Assembly: GCA_051954955.1 (NCBI GenBank)
Contig: JBQCHF010000140.1
Location: forward strand, 1-64,000
DNA: 64,000 nt
Origin: JBQCHF01 sp051954955
GTDB taxonomy: Bacteria; Actinomycetota; Actinomycetes; Motilibacterales; Motilibacteraceae
Reading direction: 5' to 3'
Positions within the stretch are counted from its first letter, which is position 1. Each line of letters starts with the position of its first letter. A program made the position numbers and the translations under genes. Shown piece by piece: positions 55,822-64,000 of the stretch. Below the pieces are notes generated by a model that searched no databases, was not told the origin of the DNA, and was given only the letters and a program-made list of their open reading frames with translations.

Positions 55822-57975
55822 CTAGCGCGCGGTCGGGTCCGGGCCGCTCACCCGCACCTCGGCCACGCCGCCACGGAAGGCGGCGGTCCGCCCCCCTGCC
55901 GAACCCCGGCTCGAGCCGCTGCCCGACCCGATCGACGACCCGGGCTGGGCCGGGCCGGCCGGCGCCGGGGAGACCGGTGGGAGCGCGGTGAGCCACACCA
56001 GCAGGTAGCGGGCGCTCACCGGCTGCGGGGCGCGGACGGCCACCGACGACCCGGTGTCGGTGGCCTCGCCCAGCAGCACCGGGAAGCCGTCGACCTGGGC
56101 CGGCGGTGCCGCGGGGCCGCTGCTCCCCGCCGCCGTGCCGGCCGGCACGACGGCGGCCCGGACCTGCAGGTCGGTGCCCCGGCCGAGCAGGTCGAGCCCC
56201 ACGGTGCGGACCTCGCGCACGGCGCCGAGGTCCACCACCAGCCCGACCCCGTCCTTCAACCCGCCCAGGTGCGGCGAGCCGTAGTAGGTCTGGGTGGTCC
56301 ACGCGGTGCCGCGGTCGCCGTCCAGGGCCAGCACCGCGGAGGCGTCGTCCTCGTGCCCGTCGCCCTGTGGGTCGAAGGCTCGGGCCGCCACCACGGGCAG
56401 CGGGCCCTCGCCCGCACCGACCGCGCCAGGGTCCTCGGCCGCGACGGCGCCCGGGTTGGGGGCGAGCACCCGCGGCCCGGCGTCGACCGGGGCCAGGACC
56501 TGCCAGGCCAGCAGCGCGACGCCCGCGGCCAGCACGGTGCCGACGACGGCCGCGGCCGCGCCGACGGTGCGCCGGCCCTCCGGGGCCACCGGCCAGGTGC
56601 CGGTGGGGTGCTCGTCGGGCTCGGTGGGGGCGTCGCGGTCCGGCCACGCCCCGTCCCACGGGTCGTTCCAGCGGGCCTCGCTCCACTCGGCGCTCCCGCG
56701 GGCCGCCGCGGTCCAGTTGCCGGCCCCCCGGCCCGAGCCGGCCCGTTCGAGCAGGTCGGCCAGCTCGTCGGCCGAGGCGACCGGGAGCTGCCCGCGGCGG
56801 GCGGTGCCGAGCGCCCGGCAGGCCAGCTCGTCCAGGTCGGTGGGGACCGCGGCCCGCACCTGGCGCGGCGAGCAAGGCAGCAGGCCCTCGCGTGGCGCGG
56901 CCGGGAGCGAGGTGCCCGCGTGCGGGGGCTCCAGCGGCCAGCGGGCGGTGAGCCCGGCGTAGAGCACCGCCCCGGCCGCCCGCAGGTCGGCGCGGCGCGC
57001 CTCCTCGGTGGCGCTCTCGTCCTGGCCGTGCAGCGCGGCCTCGACGCCGAGGCCGGCCAGCGCCACCCGCCCGGTCTCGGTGAGCAGCACGTCCTCGGGC
57101 ACGACCTGCCGGTGGGCCAGCCCCTCGCCGTGGGCGTGCCCGAGCACCCTGGCGACCTCCGCGGCGATCCGCGCCGCCTCCCGGGCGGGCAGCGGGCCCT
57201 GCGCCAGCAGGGTGGCGAGGTCGACCGCCTCCACCCACTCGCCGATGACGTAGACCACCCGGGGCAGCTCGTCCGGTGCCGGGTGCGCTCCCGCGGCCCC
57301 CTCGGCCGGGCCGGCCGGGGGCGAGGAGGCGGCGTCCAGGTCGGGCGGGGTGAGCGGGCCGACGGCGGCGTCGAGCACCGCGAGGGCGCCCTGGTCCACC
57401 AGCCGCGCTGCGCGTCGGGCGGCGGCGAGCAGGGACTGCGCGCCCGGGTCGTCGGCCGGCAGCAGCCGGACCAGCACCGGGCGGCCGAGGATCTCGTCCT
57501 GCGCCAGCCAGAGCTGACCCGGGACCGGCTGCCTGGTGGCTGCGCGGCCCGTGACGCGGTGGGCTGGCCGGGAATCGCGGTCGCCGCGGTCGTCGCCGGG
57601 GTCCAGGGTGCCGCTGACGGCGCTGGCCGGGTCGGGCTCGGCCGGCGCAGCGGGTGAGGGGCCGGAGGGCTGGGAGAACGGGTGCTGGACCCGCTGCTGG
57701 GCCGGATGCGTCGGAACGGGCCGCGTCAGCCGGTACCGCCCCGCGACGCGGGCCCCGGGCACATCCCCCAGCCCCACGCCGTCCATGCTAGGCACCCGCT
57801 CGGCCGGGTGCGCCCGTTGCGGCCCAGGCTCGTCGGCGCCGTTCGGCAGGGCGGCGGAGCCGCCGTTGGGCAGGGCGGCGGAGCCGCCGGTGAGCAGGGC
57901 CGGGAGCGAGCGGTGCCGGCCCACCGACCGGGGGCGGGGTACGACGGAGCGCCAGCGGGTGGTCGGTGCGGTCAC
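55822..57975 (-). CDS. MviN-associated pseudokinase with C-terminal discoidin-like domain
   Basis: A 717-residue membrane protein. A kinase fold lies at about 85-370, but the catalytic loop reads HRQVVPEDVLL (the HRD aspartate is Gln) and the DFG site reads LAGLGV, so it should be inactive. An insert of about 45 residues precedes GQLWLAQDEILGRPVLVRLLP. A membrane helix (about 490-512) leads to an extracellular domain (about 545-700) with AVLALDGDRGTAWTTQTYYG, typical of discoidin/F5-8-type carbohydrate binding. In M. tuberculosis the MviN (Rv3910) pseudokinase is fused to MurJ; here it is a separate gene three genes away. FhaA is its likely partner. GTG 57975 is the start. Confidence 0.85.
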   Translation of the reverse strand: MTAPTTRWRSVVPRPRSVGRHRSLPALLTGGSAALPNGGSAALPNGADEPGPQRAHPAERVPSMDGVGLGDVPGARVAGRYRLTRPVPTHPAQQRVQHPFSQPSGPSPAAPAEPDPASAVSGTLDPGDDRGDRDSRPAHRVTGRAATRQPVPGQLWLAQDEILGRPVLVRLLPADDPGAQSLLAAARRAARLVDQGALAVLDAAVGPLTPPDLDAASSPPAGPAEGAAGAHPAPDELPRVVYVIGEWVEAVDLATLLAQGPLPAREAARIAAEVARVLGHAHGEGLAHRQVVPEDVLLTETGRVALAGLGVEAALHGQDESATEEARRADLRAAGAVLYAGLTARWPLEPPHAGTSLPAAPREGLLPCSPRQVRAAVPTDLDELACRALGTARRGQLPVASADELADLLERAGSGRGAGNWTAAARGSAEWSEARWNDPWDGAWPDRDAPTEPDEHPTGTWPVAPEGRRTVGAAAAVVGTVLAAGVALLAWQVLAPVDAGPRVLAPNPGAVAAEDPGAVGAGEGPLPVVAARAFDPQGDGHEDDASAVLALDGDRGTAWTTQTYYGSPHLGGLKDGVGLVVDLGAVREVRTVGLDLLGRGTDLQVRAAVVPAGTAAGSSGPAAPPAQVDGFPVLLGEATDTGSSVAVRAPQPVSARYLLVWLTALPPVSPAPAGPAQPGSSIGSGSGSSRGSAGGRTAAFRGGVAEVRVSGPDPTAR

Positions 57976-58065
57976 GGTGCGCTCTCGTCCTGGGGGTGGT
58001 GCGGGTGGGTCTGGTGGTACAGGGGCCGCGGGGGGCGCAGGGGTGGCGCGGTCGATGACCTCGGA

Positions 58066-58521
58066 TCAGGTGGCCTGGTGCGCGGAGCCGGTCTCGACCA
58101 CCTGCACCCAGGCCTTGGTCATCGGCAGGCTGCGCAGCACGATGCTGTGCGCCTCGCGCTCGAGGGTGAGGGTGACGTGGCCGTCCGGGGTGACCGTGAA
58201 GTCGTCGGTGCGCACCGTGTCGTCCGGGTTCGCCTCGCGGGCCGCGGCCACGGCCGCGTCGTAGGCGGCCTGCACGTCGTGGCTGGCCATCCAGCGGTCG
58301 CTGGCCGCCTGCGCGGCGGTGGTCGCCTGGTCGGCCAGGCTCAGGTGCGCGGTGCCCAGCGCGATGCCGTCGAAGGCGAGCACGCCGAGCACACCGAGCA
58401 CGACGGCGACCCGGACCAGCCAGCCGAGGACGATCGAGCCGGTGTCCGGTGCGCGCGCCGGGTCGCGGACGACCGACAGACGGACCACGGCCTCAGAGTC
58501 GGCCGGCGCGCCGGCGACCAT
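58066..58521 (-). CDS. Small single-pass membrane protein of unknown function
   Basis: A 151-residue protein with an N-terminal cytoplasmic stretch, one membrane helix (about 34-54) and an outside part with a TadE/pilin-like region (LADQATTAAQAASDRWMASHDVQAAYDAAVAAAREANPDD). Its pattern resembles Tad-like pseudopilin or general secretory helper proteins, but I cannot assign it. It lies between murJ and the pseudokinase gene, in the same direction. Confidence 0.7.
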   Translation of the reverse strand: MVAGAPADSEAVVRLSVVRDPARAPDTGSIVLGWLVRVAVVLGVLGVLAFDGIALGTAHLSLADQATTAAQAASDRWMASHDVQAAYDAAVAAAREANPDDTVRTDDFTVTPDGHVTLTLEREAHSIVLRSLPMTKAWVQVVETGSAHQAT

Positions 58522-58613
58522 GCGGTGAACCGTCCGGCCGACCCGGGGTGCGGGTCAGCCGGCCGGGCCGGCCGGCCCGGCCAGCCTGGTCGAACGGTCA
58601 GCGGGTCAGGTGA

Positions 58614-60487
58614 TCAGGCGCCGCGCAGCCGCCGGGGCAGGCGGTCGCGGACCGGGCCCAGCAGCGAGGTGAGCTCCTCCACCCGCATCCGGGCGGCCAG
58701 CGCCAGGTAGCCGACGGCGAGGACGGCCCCGGCGACCACGAGCGTGACGAGCGCCGCCCCCACGCCCGTGCCGATCACCCGCTCGAGCACGCCGACCACC
58801 ACCACCGCCGCGACCCCCGCCAGGGCCGCGGCCAGGGTGACCCGCACGACCAGGCGCAGCGAGCGGCCGTCGTCGAGCACCGGCTCGCGGGTCGATCCCG
58901 CCATCGCCGCCTCGGACCGGCCACCGGCCAGCCGCCGCCGCAGCAGGACCAGCGACAGCAGCCAGCCGACGGCGTAGGCCACGCCGTAGACGACGCCGAG
59001 ACCGGTGGCGACCTCGGTGAGCGGCAGCACGGCCGCGGCCAGCAGCGACCCGGCCACGTTGACGACGTTGATCACGCAGGCGACCAGGAAGGGCGTGCGG
59101 GTGTCGTCCTGGGCGTAGAAGCCGCGGAGCAGGAGGTACTGGGCGCTGAAGGGCACCAGGGCCAGCCCGAATCCGGCGAGGATCTCGCCGATGGCCCGCC
59201 CGGACCCGGCGCCCCGGCAGCGCTGCCGTAGAGCACGGTGCCGATCTCCGGGCCGAGCACGAGGAAGGCGACCGCGGCCGGCACCACGACGACGGCCACC
59301 AGCCGCAGACCCTGGGACAGGTCGTCGCGCACCGCGTCCAGCCGGCCCTCGGTGAAGGCCGCGCTCATCCGGGGCAGCATCGCGGTGACCACCGAGACGG
59401 TGACCACCGCGTGCGGCAGCTGGAAGACGAGGAAGGCGTTGGTGTAGGCGTTCAGGCCGACGCCGACGTGCAGCCCGGCCTCGGCGGCCCGCTGGTCCAC
59501 GCCGGTGAGCACCCGGCTGATGACCAGGTAGCCGAGCTGGTTGACCGCGACGAAGGCGAGGGTCCAGCCGGCCAGGCCACCGGCGCGGCCCAGCCCCCAG
59601 CCGCGCCAGTCGAAGCGGGGGCGGTAGCGGTAGCCGGTGCGGTGGACCACGGGGACCAGCACGAGCGCCTGCGCGACCACCCCGAGGGTGGTGCCGACGC
59701 CCAGCAGCGTGATCTGGGCGGTACTGATAGTGGCGGTGTCGGTGGTGCGGCCGATCGCGATGAACACGGCGCACACCGCGATGACCACGACGTTGTTGAG
59801 CACCGGAGCCCACATCATCGGGCCGAAGCTGCCGCGAGCGTTGAGGACCTGGCCCAGCACCGTGTAGACCCCGTAGAAGAGGATCTGCGGCAGGCACCAG
59901 TAGGCGAAGAGGGTGGCCACCTCCAGCTCCCGGCCGCCCCAGGAGGAGCTGGCGTAGAGCCGGACCACGAGCGGGGCGGCCAGGGTGGCCACCAGGGTGA
60001 TCGCGGCCAGCCCGGTGAAGCACACGGTGAGCAGCCGGTGGGCGTACTCCTCGCCGCCGTCCGAGCGCTCCTTCATCGCCCGCACCAGCTGGGGCACGAA
60101 GACGGTGTTGAGCACCCCCCCGGCCAGCAGGATGTAGATCGTGTTCGGGACGGTGTTGGCGACGGTGTAGGTGGAGCCCAGCAGCGCGGTGCCGATGGCG
60201 GCCACCAGCACGATGCTGCGGACGAAGCCGAGCAGCCGGGAGGCCACCGTGCCGGCGGCCATGAGGGTGCTCGACCGGAGCAGCCGGGTGCCCTCCGCAC
60301 CTGCGGCTCCCGAGGCCCCTGCGGCCCCCGCCGCCCCTGGGACCCCTGCGGTCGAGGCCGCCGACGTCGGGGCACCCGGGCTGGACGGGGCGGTCACGTC
60401 CTGCGGCGGCCCGGCCGGCTGCCGAGCGGGCTGGTCCTCGGGCGCGTCCTCGGCCAGGTCGGTCGGGATCCCGCTGCGCTCCTCCAC
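58614..60487 (-). pseudogene. murJ: MurJ lipid II flippase, coding sequence broken by a frameshift
   Basis: MurJ moves lipid II across the membrane. The 5' part reads correctly from GTG 60487 through SRLLGFVRSIVLVAAIGTALLG, YILLAGGVLNTVFVPQLVRAM, and PHAVVTVSVVTAMLPRMS to GPEIGTVLYGSAAG, then goes off frame. The remainder (RAIGEILAGFGLALVPFSAQYLLLRGFYAQDDTRTPFLV to the stop at 58614) is in another frame. The break lies in the GC-rich stretch 59199-59222 and equals one missing base or two extra. The reassembled protein has the usual MurJ helices after a 75-residue disordered start. MurJ is essential, so a sequencing or assembly error is likelier than a real null. The gene is between the DUF6049 gene and the small membrane protein. 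Confidence 0.85.
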
Positions 60488-60587
60488 GCCTGACAGCCTC
60501 TCACCGGCGGCGCCTGCGCAACCCTCGCCGAGCAGGTCCCGAGCCGGCACAGGTCCGGTCGGTCGTTCCCCGGCCGTGGCGCCGGGG

Positions 60588-63134
60588 TCAGCGCGGGCCG
60601 GGCAGCGGGTGCGCGCTGCCGTCGCCGGTGCCGGGGCGCTCCGCGCGGCTGCGGTCGGGAGCGGGCGCTGCACCGTCCTGGCCAGCGCCGTCCTCGCCAG
60701 CGCCGGCATCACCCGCACCGGGACTGCCCTGATCGACACCGCCCTGATCGGCACTGCCCTGATCGGCACTGCCCTGATCGTCAGCGGCCGGATCGCCAGC
60801 TGCCTGATCGACAGCGGCCTGTTCGACAGCCGCCTGATCGACAGCGGCCGGCGGCTGCGAGGGAGCGCCCGCACCACCCGCCGCCTGCTCCGACGTCGCC
60901 CGGCGCCCGCGCACCCGCCGGTAGATGTTGTGCGCGGCGCCGAGGAAGAGCAGCAGCGCCGCCCCGGCCGTGACCAGGACCCCGGCCAGCCCGTACTGGG
61001 CGATCCGCACCCGGACCGCGACGGCGTCCCCGAGCGGCTCGCCGGCCGGGGTGAGCAGCCGGGCGCCGATGTCCACCACGCCGTTGGCGCGCGCCGTGAC
61101 CGGCACCAGCACGCGGGCCTTGCTGCCGGGGGCGACGGTGACCGGGCCGGGTGGGCGCACGGTGAGCCGGGGCGAGCCGGAGAAGAAGGCCACCTTCACC
61201 GTGACCGGTTGGTCCAGGTCGTTGACCACGGTCACCGGGATGTCGGCGGCGCTGGAGCCGAGGGTCGCGCTGGCCGGCAGGATCCGCACGGCGTCGATCC
61301 GGGCCGCCAGCGCGGAGCGGGTCTGGTCCAGCAGCGCGCGGCCGCGGCGCAGGTCCGTGCGCAGCGCCGCGGAGACCAGCCGCTCGCCCTCCACCTGGTA
61401 GCCGGTGCGGACCGGGGTCGGGTCCTGGAGCACGGCCGCGGCGCTCTGCCCGCGGGCCACCGTGCTCCCCACGGCCTGCACGTAGTCGGTGGGCAGCGGG
61501 GTCACGCGCGCCCGGTCGCCCGGGGCGGCGCCCTCGTCGTCGCTGGCGGGCGGGGGCGCGGTGACCAGCGGGCCGCGGTCGACGTCGGGGGGCGGCACGG
61601 CCAGCGCCTCGGAGAGCGTGACCAGCTGCAGCCAGGGCGCCGACGCCGTGAGCGAGAGCAGCTGGGCGGCCCGCTGCGGGTCGACGTCCCAGTCGTGCGG
61701 CGGGGCGATGACGACGGTGCGCTGCACGCCGGGGCTCTCGGCGGTCACCATCTCGGTCTCGGCGAGGAACCGCTGGCGGGCCAGCAGCGCGCCACCGGGA
61801 CCGCTCGGCGCGGTCGAGACCAGCCGGGAGAGCGTGGGGTCCCACAGCGCCACCGGCTCGGCCGCCCCGCCCACGGTGAGGGTGGCGCGGCCGGTCGGGG
61901 TGCCGGGAGAGGTCGAGGTCAGCGCGCGGCCGTCGAGCAGCACGGCGTCCGAGCCGGCCGCCCGCAGCGCCTCGAGCTCGGCCTGGCCGGCGAAGCCCCC
62001 GGGCGGGGCGGCGACCGCGGTGGTGACCGGGCGGCCGAGCACGTCGGTGGCGGTGGACCGGCCGCGGGCCACCGCCGGCGGCAGCACCGAGGCTTGACCG
62101 GCCGCCAGCAGCGCGCGGACGTCGGGGTCGCCGAAGGGCAGGGCGACGACGTCGGCGGTCCCGGTGGCGGCCACCAGGTCCGAGAGGAAGGCTCGCGCGG
62201 CGGTCCCGCCGGTGCCCTGCTCGGGCGCGGCGGCCGGCTGGCCGCCCGACCCACCCGCCGTCGACCCTGCCCCTGATGACCCTGCGCCGGGCGCCGCCAC
62301 CCGGTAGCCCTGGCTCATCGCCCGGGCGTCGTCGAGCAGCATCGGGTCGATCAGCCAGGTGACCGGCCGCCCGGCGGCCCCCTGCACCAGCCCCTCGAGC
62401 CGTCCCCCGGGTGCGAGCGAGGCGGCGAGGTCGTCGTCGACGAACACCCCGTCCACCCGCCGGTGCGGCACGTCGGCGAGCGGCCAGACCCACGCGAGCC
62501 GGGTCGGAACCGCCTCCAGCGGGTCCGGGGCCCAGGGCAGGAACGTGCGGGTGATCCCGAGCCGGCGCAGGTAGCCGCCGTCCTGACCCCCGGCCCGCAC
62601 CCCGCGCGCCTCCACCGACAGCGGGAAGACGCCGAGCGCACCGAGCCGGAGGTCGTCGAGCGCCACGGTGAGCGTGAACGGAGCGCTCGCCCCGGGCACC
62701 AGGTCGCCGACGTCCGCGGAGGTGCCGGGCAGGCCGATCGGGCTGCCGTCGCGCACCGACCGGCCCGCCGCGAGGGCGGCCAGGTCGCCGCGGCTGACCA
62801 CCTTGACCCGGCTCAGCCGCAGCCGCACCGACACGTTCTTGACCGTCGCGTTGCCGGCGTTGACCACGTGCCCGGTGACGGCGAGCCGCCCCTTGGGGCG
62901 GGGCACGGGCGGGGTGAGGGAGTCGAGGACCACCTGCAGGGGCAGGTCGGCGGTGGTCTGGGCGCGGGTCTGCTCGGCCACCGCGCCGCGGGTGCCCGCC
63001 GCGGCCGGCGCGGCCGGAACGAGCAGCCCGGCGAGCAGCACCCCCAGCGCCATCAGCGTGCCGAGGAACCCTGCCAGCACCCGGACCGGGAGCGGCCGAG
63101 CCTGCGCTGCGCCGATCGGCAGCGCTGGGCTCAC
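60588..63134 (-). CDS. DUF6049 family secreted/membrane-anchored protein upstream of murJ
   Basis: An 848-residue protein: signal peptide (about 15-42, ending PAAPAAA), a large extracytoplasmic region with beta-rich ends, and a membrane helix at about 735-758. It resembles the mycobacterial Rv3909-type protein that precedes mviN. Partial motifs are GHVVNAGNATVKNVSVRLRLS (domain of unknown function) and NDLDQPVTVKVAFFSGSPRLTVRPPG. The C-terminal cytoplasmic 80 residues are low-complexity repeats of Ala-Val-Asp-Gln and Ser-Ala-Asp-Gln. The GTG start at 63134 overlaps the NUDIX stop by 4 bases. The function is unknown. Confidence 0.82.
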   Translation of the reverse strand: MSPALPIGAAQARPLPVRVLAGFLGTLMALGVLLAGLLVPAAPAAAGTRGAVAEQTRAQTTADLPLQVVLDSLTPPVPRPKGRLAVTGHVVNAGNATVKNVSVRLRLSRVKVVSRGDLAALAAGRSVRDGSPIGLPGTSADVGDLVPGASAPFTLTVALDDLRLGALGVFPLSVEARGVRAGGQDGGYLRRLGITRTFLPWAPDPLEAVPTRLAWVWPLADVPHRRVDGVFVDDDLAASLAPGGRLEGLVQGAAGRPVTWLIDPMLLDDARAMSQGYRVAAPGAGSSGAGSTAGGSGGQPAAAPEQGTGGTAARAFLSDLVAATGTADVVALPFGDPDVRALLAAGQASVLPPAVARGRSTATDVLGRPVTTAVAAPPGGFAGQAELEALRAAGSDAVLLDGRALTSTSPGTPTGRATLTVGGAAEPVALWDPTLSRLVSTAPSGPGGALLARQRFLAETEMVTAESPGVQRTVVIAPPHDWDVDPQRAAQLLSLTASAPWLQLVTLSEALAVPPPDVDRGPLVTAPPPASDDEGAAPGDRARVTPLPTDYVQAVGSTVARGQSAAAVLQDPTPVRTGYQVEGERLVSAALRTDLRRGRALLDQTRSALAARIDAVRILPASATLGSSAADIPVTVVNDLDQPVTVKVAFFSGSPRLTVRPPGPVTVAPGSKARVLVPVTARANGVVDIGARLLTPAGEPLGDAVAVRVRIAQYGLAGVLVTAGAALLLFLGAAHNIYRRVRGRRATSEQAAGGAGAPSQPPAAVDQAAVEQAAVDQAAGDPAADDQGSADQGSADQGGVDQGSPGAGDAGAGEDGAGQDGAAPAPDRSRAERPGTGDGSAHPLPGPR
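60700..60860. repeat. Degenerate 12-15 bp repeat array in the 3' end of the DUF6049 gene
   Basis: Units of the form ctgatcgacagcggc and ctgatcggcactgcc recur about eight to ten times. On the minus strand they encode the Ala-Val-Asp-Gln and Ser-Ala-Asp-Gln-Gly repeats of the cytoplasmic tail. The array is non-identical, so it has been drifting. Confidence 0.7.
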
Positions 63135-63619
63135 GCGCTGTCCGCGAGCAGCGCGGCGGCGGTGTCGATGAGCCGCCGCTCGCCGGCATAGGCCAGCCGG
63201 GCGCGCACGTCCGGCAGCGGCACCCACGCCACCGCGGCCACCTCGACGTCGGCGTCGGACAGCTCGCCGCCGGTGGCGGTGAGCAGGAAGTGGTGCACGG
63301 TCTTGTGCACCCGCCGGTCCTCGGCCACGAACCAGAAGTCGATGGTGCCCAGCGGGGCCACCACCCGGCCGCTGATGCCGGTCTCCTCGCGCACCTCGCG
63401 CACGGCGGCCATCTCGGTGGTCTCGCCGGCCTCGACGTGCCCCTTGGGCAGCGACCAGAGCATCCGCCCCCGCCGGTCGACCCGGCCGATGAGCGCGGCC
63501 TGCGGGGTGGGACCGGTGAGGTCGACGACCAGCCCGCCCGCGCTGGTCTCCTCCACCCGCGTCAGCCACCGGCGCCGGGGCCGGCGCCCTGGCGTCGGCG
63601 CAGGGGTGGGGCGGGTCAC
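63131..63619 (-). CDS. NUDIX hydrolase
   Basis: A 162-residue hydrolase with the NUDIX box GHVEAGETTEMAAVREVREETGI (about 69-91) preceded by LWSLPKGH, a pattern seen in the MutT family near pcnA in actinobacteria. It hydrolyses a nucleoside diphosphate linked to another group; the substrate is unknown. The first 30 residues are basic and proline-rich. GTG 63619 is the start. It is coupled to the DUF6049 gene (4-base overlap) and divergent from pcnA. Confidence 0.88.
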   Translation of the reverse strand: MTRPTPAPTPGRRPRRRWLTRVEETSAGGLVVDLTGPTPQAALIGRVDRRGRMLWSLPKGHVEAGETTEMAAVREVREETGISGRVVAPLGTIDFWFVAEDRRVHKTVHHFLLTATGGELSDADVEVAAVAWVPLPDVRARLAYAGERRLIDTAAALLADSA

Positions 63620-63727
63620 CCGGCGATCGTAACCAGGCGGTCGGTGCCAGCGGCCCTGCCGCGCGGCCCGGACCCGTGCACCAGCAGGCCGCTCCTCGTC
63701 ATGGCGGCCGCCCCGCACCGCGTGATC

Positions 63728-63793
63728 GAGGTGCTCCGCACCGCGCTGTCGAGGTGCCCGCACCGCGCTGTCGAGGTGCTCCGCACCGCCGAC
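63728..63793. repeat. Three tandem copies of a ~23-bp unit upstream of pcnA
   Basis: cgaggtgctccgcaccgcgctgt, then a copy lacking one base, then a partial copy ending ccgcaccgcc lie head to tail in the divergent NUDIX-pcnA spacer, where a promoter is expected. Confidence 0.75.
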
Positions 63794-63809
63794 CGTAGGC
63801 TTGGGTCCC

Positions 63810-64000
63810 GTGCCTACGACGCCCCGACCCGCCGACGCCGCGCTCCCGGCCGCACCGCCCAGCGAGCCGGACGTGCGGCCTGACGTCGAGGCGGGGGACC
63901 GCGAGGACCTCACCGAGGCCCAGCGCCGTGCGGTGAGCGAGCTGCTGCGCGTGTCGCCGGTGGCCGACGACCTCGCGGCCCGCTTCGCCGCGGCCGGGCA
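63810..64000 (+). CDS. pcnA: CCA tRNA nucleotidyltransferase, 5' part only
   Basis: The frame opens at GTG 63810 with a 30-residue Pro/Ala/Glu-rich start, then LTEAQRRAVSELLRVSPVADDLAARFAAAG, and is cut at the window edge. The last stretch matches the region just before the nucleotidyltransferase motif of PcnA, and the neighbours (NUDIX, DUF6049, murJ, sigM) are the known actinobacterial context. The catalytic part lies outside, so the call leans on position. A run-off at the right edge makes the end unknown. Confidence 0.7.
   Translation, partial: MPTTPRPADAALPAAPPSEPDVRPDVEAGDREDLTEAQRRAVSELLRVSPVADDLAARFAAAG

Noticed and set aside
59199..59222. Programmed ribosomal frameshifting in murJ
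   Set aside because: There is no slippery heptamer or obvious stimulatory pseudoknot, and no known precedent in murJ. A base-call error is simpler.

Overview
The window is about 75% GC, double-stranded gene-dense chromosome from a high-GC actinomycete. Gene content and order (dnaA-dnaN-recF-dciA-gyrB-gyrA on one side, rpmH-rnpA-yidD-yidC-jag-rsmG-parA-parB on the other, then trxA/trxB/sigM/murJ/NUDIX/pcnA; plus the fhaA-fhaB-pstP-rodA-pbpA-pknA-pknB locus, crgA and a DLW-39 protein) place it at the replication origin of an actinobacterial chromosome. A member of the Geodermatophilaceae or a neighbouring family is my best guess, from style alone and not from any search.

Layout. (1) 1-4150: the visible part of a minus-strand RiPP operon. 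It has two tiny precursor genes whose products both end in Ala-Leu-Thr, a small membrane protein, an ABC transporter (ATPase plus permease) and an M50 intramembrane metalloprotease with a PqqD-like N-terminus. This is the signature of the daptide class. The cluster runs off the left edge, so the aminotransferase, dehydrogenase and methyltransferase expected for daptides are not visible. (2) 4150-8860: a GNAT acetyltransferase, a GH13 trehalose synthase-like enzyme, and a secreted GH25 lysozyme with FG-GAP repeats whose leader looks like a cyclic-di-AMP (ydaO/yuaA) riboswitch; then tRNA-Leu(CAG). (3) 9139-18165: the Ser/Thr kinase, phosphatase, FHA and cell-wall elongation operon. (4) 18319-26284: pabA/trpG, sortase E, DUF881, crgA, rhomboid, cyclophilin, an undecapeptide-repeat protein and a MATE transporter. 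(5) 26772-29234: tRNA-Ala, DLW-39, an HPt-REC-PIG-L fusion, tRNA-Ile and DUF3566. (6) 29231-40834: gyrA (with a 420-residue intein), gyrB, dciA, recF, dnaN, oriC and dnaA. (7) 41396-47495: rpmH to parB with three parS sites. (8) 47553-64000: a D-Ala-D-Ala ligase-like gene, aminotransferase, GNAT, cwlM, trxA, trxB, anti-sigma factor, sigM, a pseudokinase, a frameshifted murJ, a DUF6049 protein, NUDIX, and the start of pcnA.

How it fits together: most of the window runs replication initiation, supercoiling and origin segregation (DnaA/DnaN/GyrAB/ParABS) next to PknB-family control of wall growth (PknA/B, PstP, FhaA/B, RodA, PbpA, CwlM, pseudokinase, MurJ). The accessory parts that deserve attention are the daptide-like operon, the gyrA intein, the HPt-REC-PIG-L fusion, the riboswitch-controlled lysozyme and the apparent murJ frameshift.
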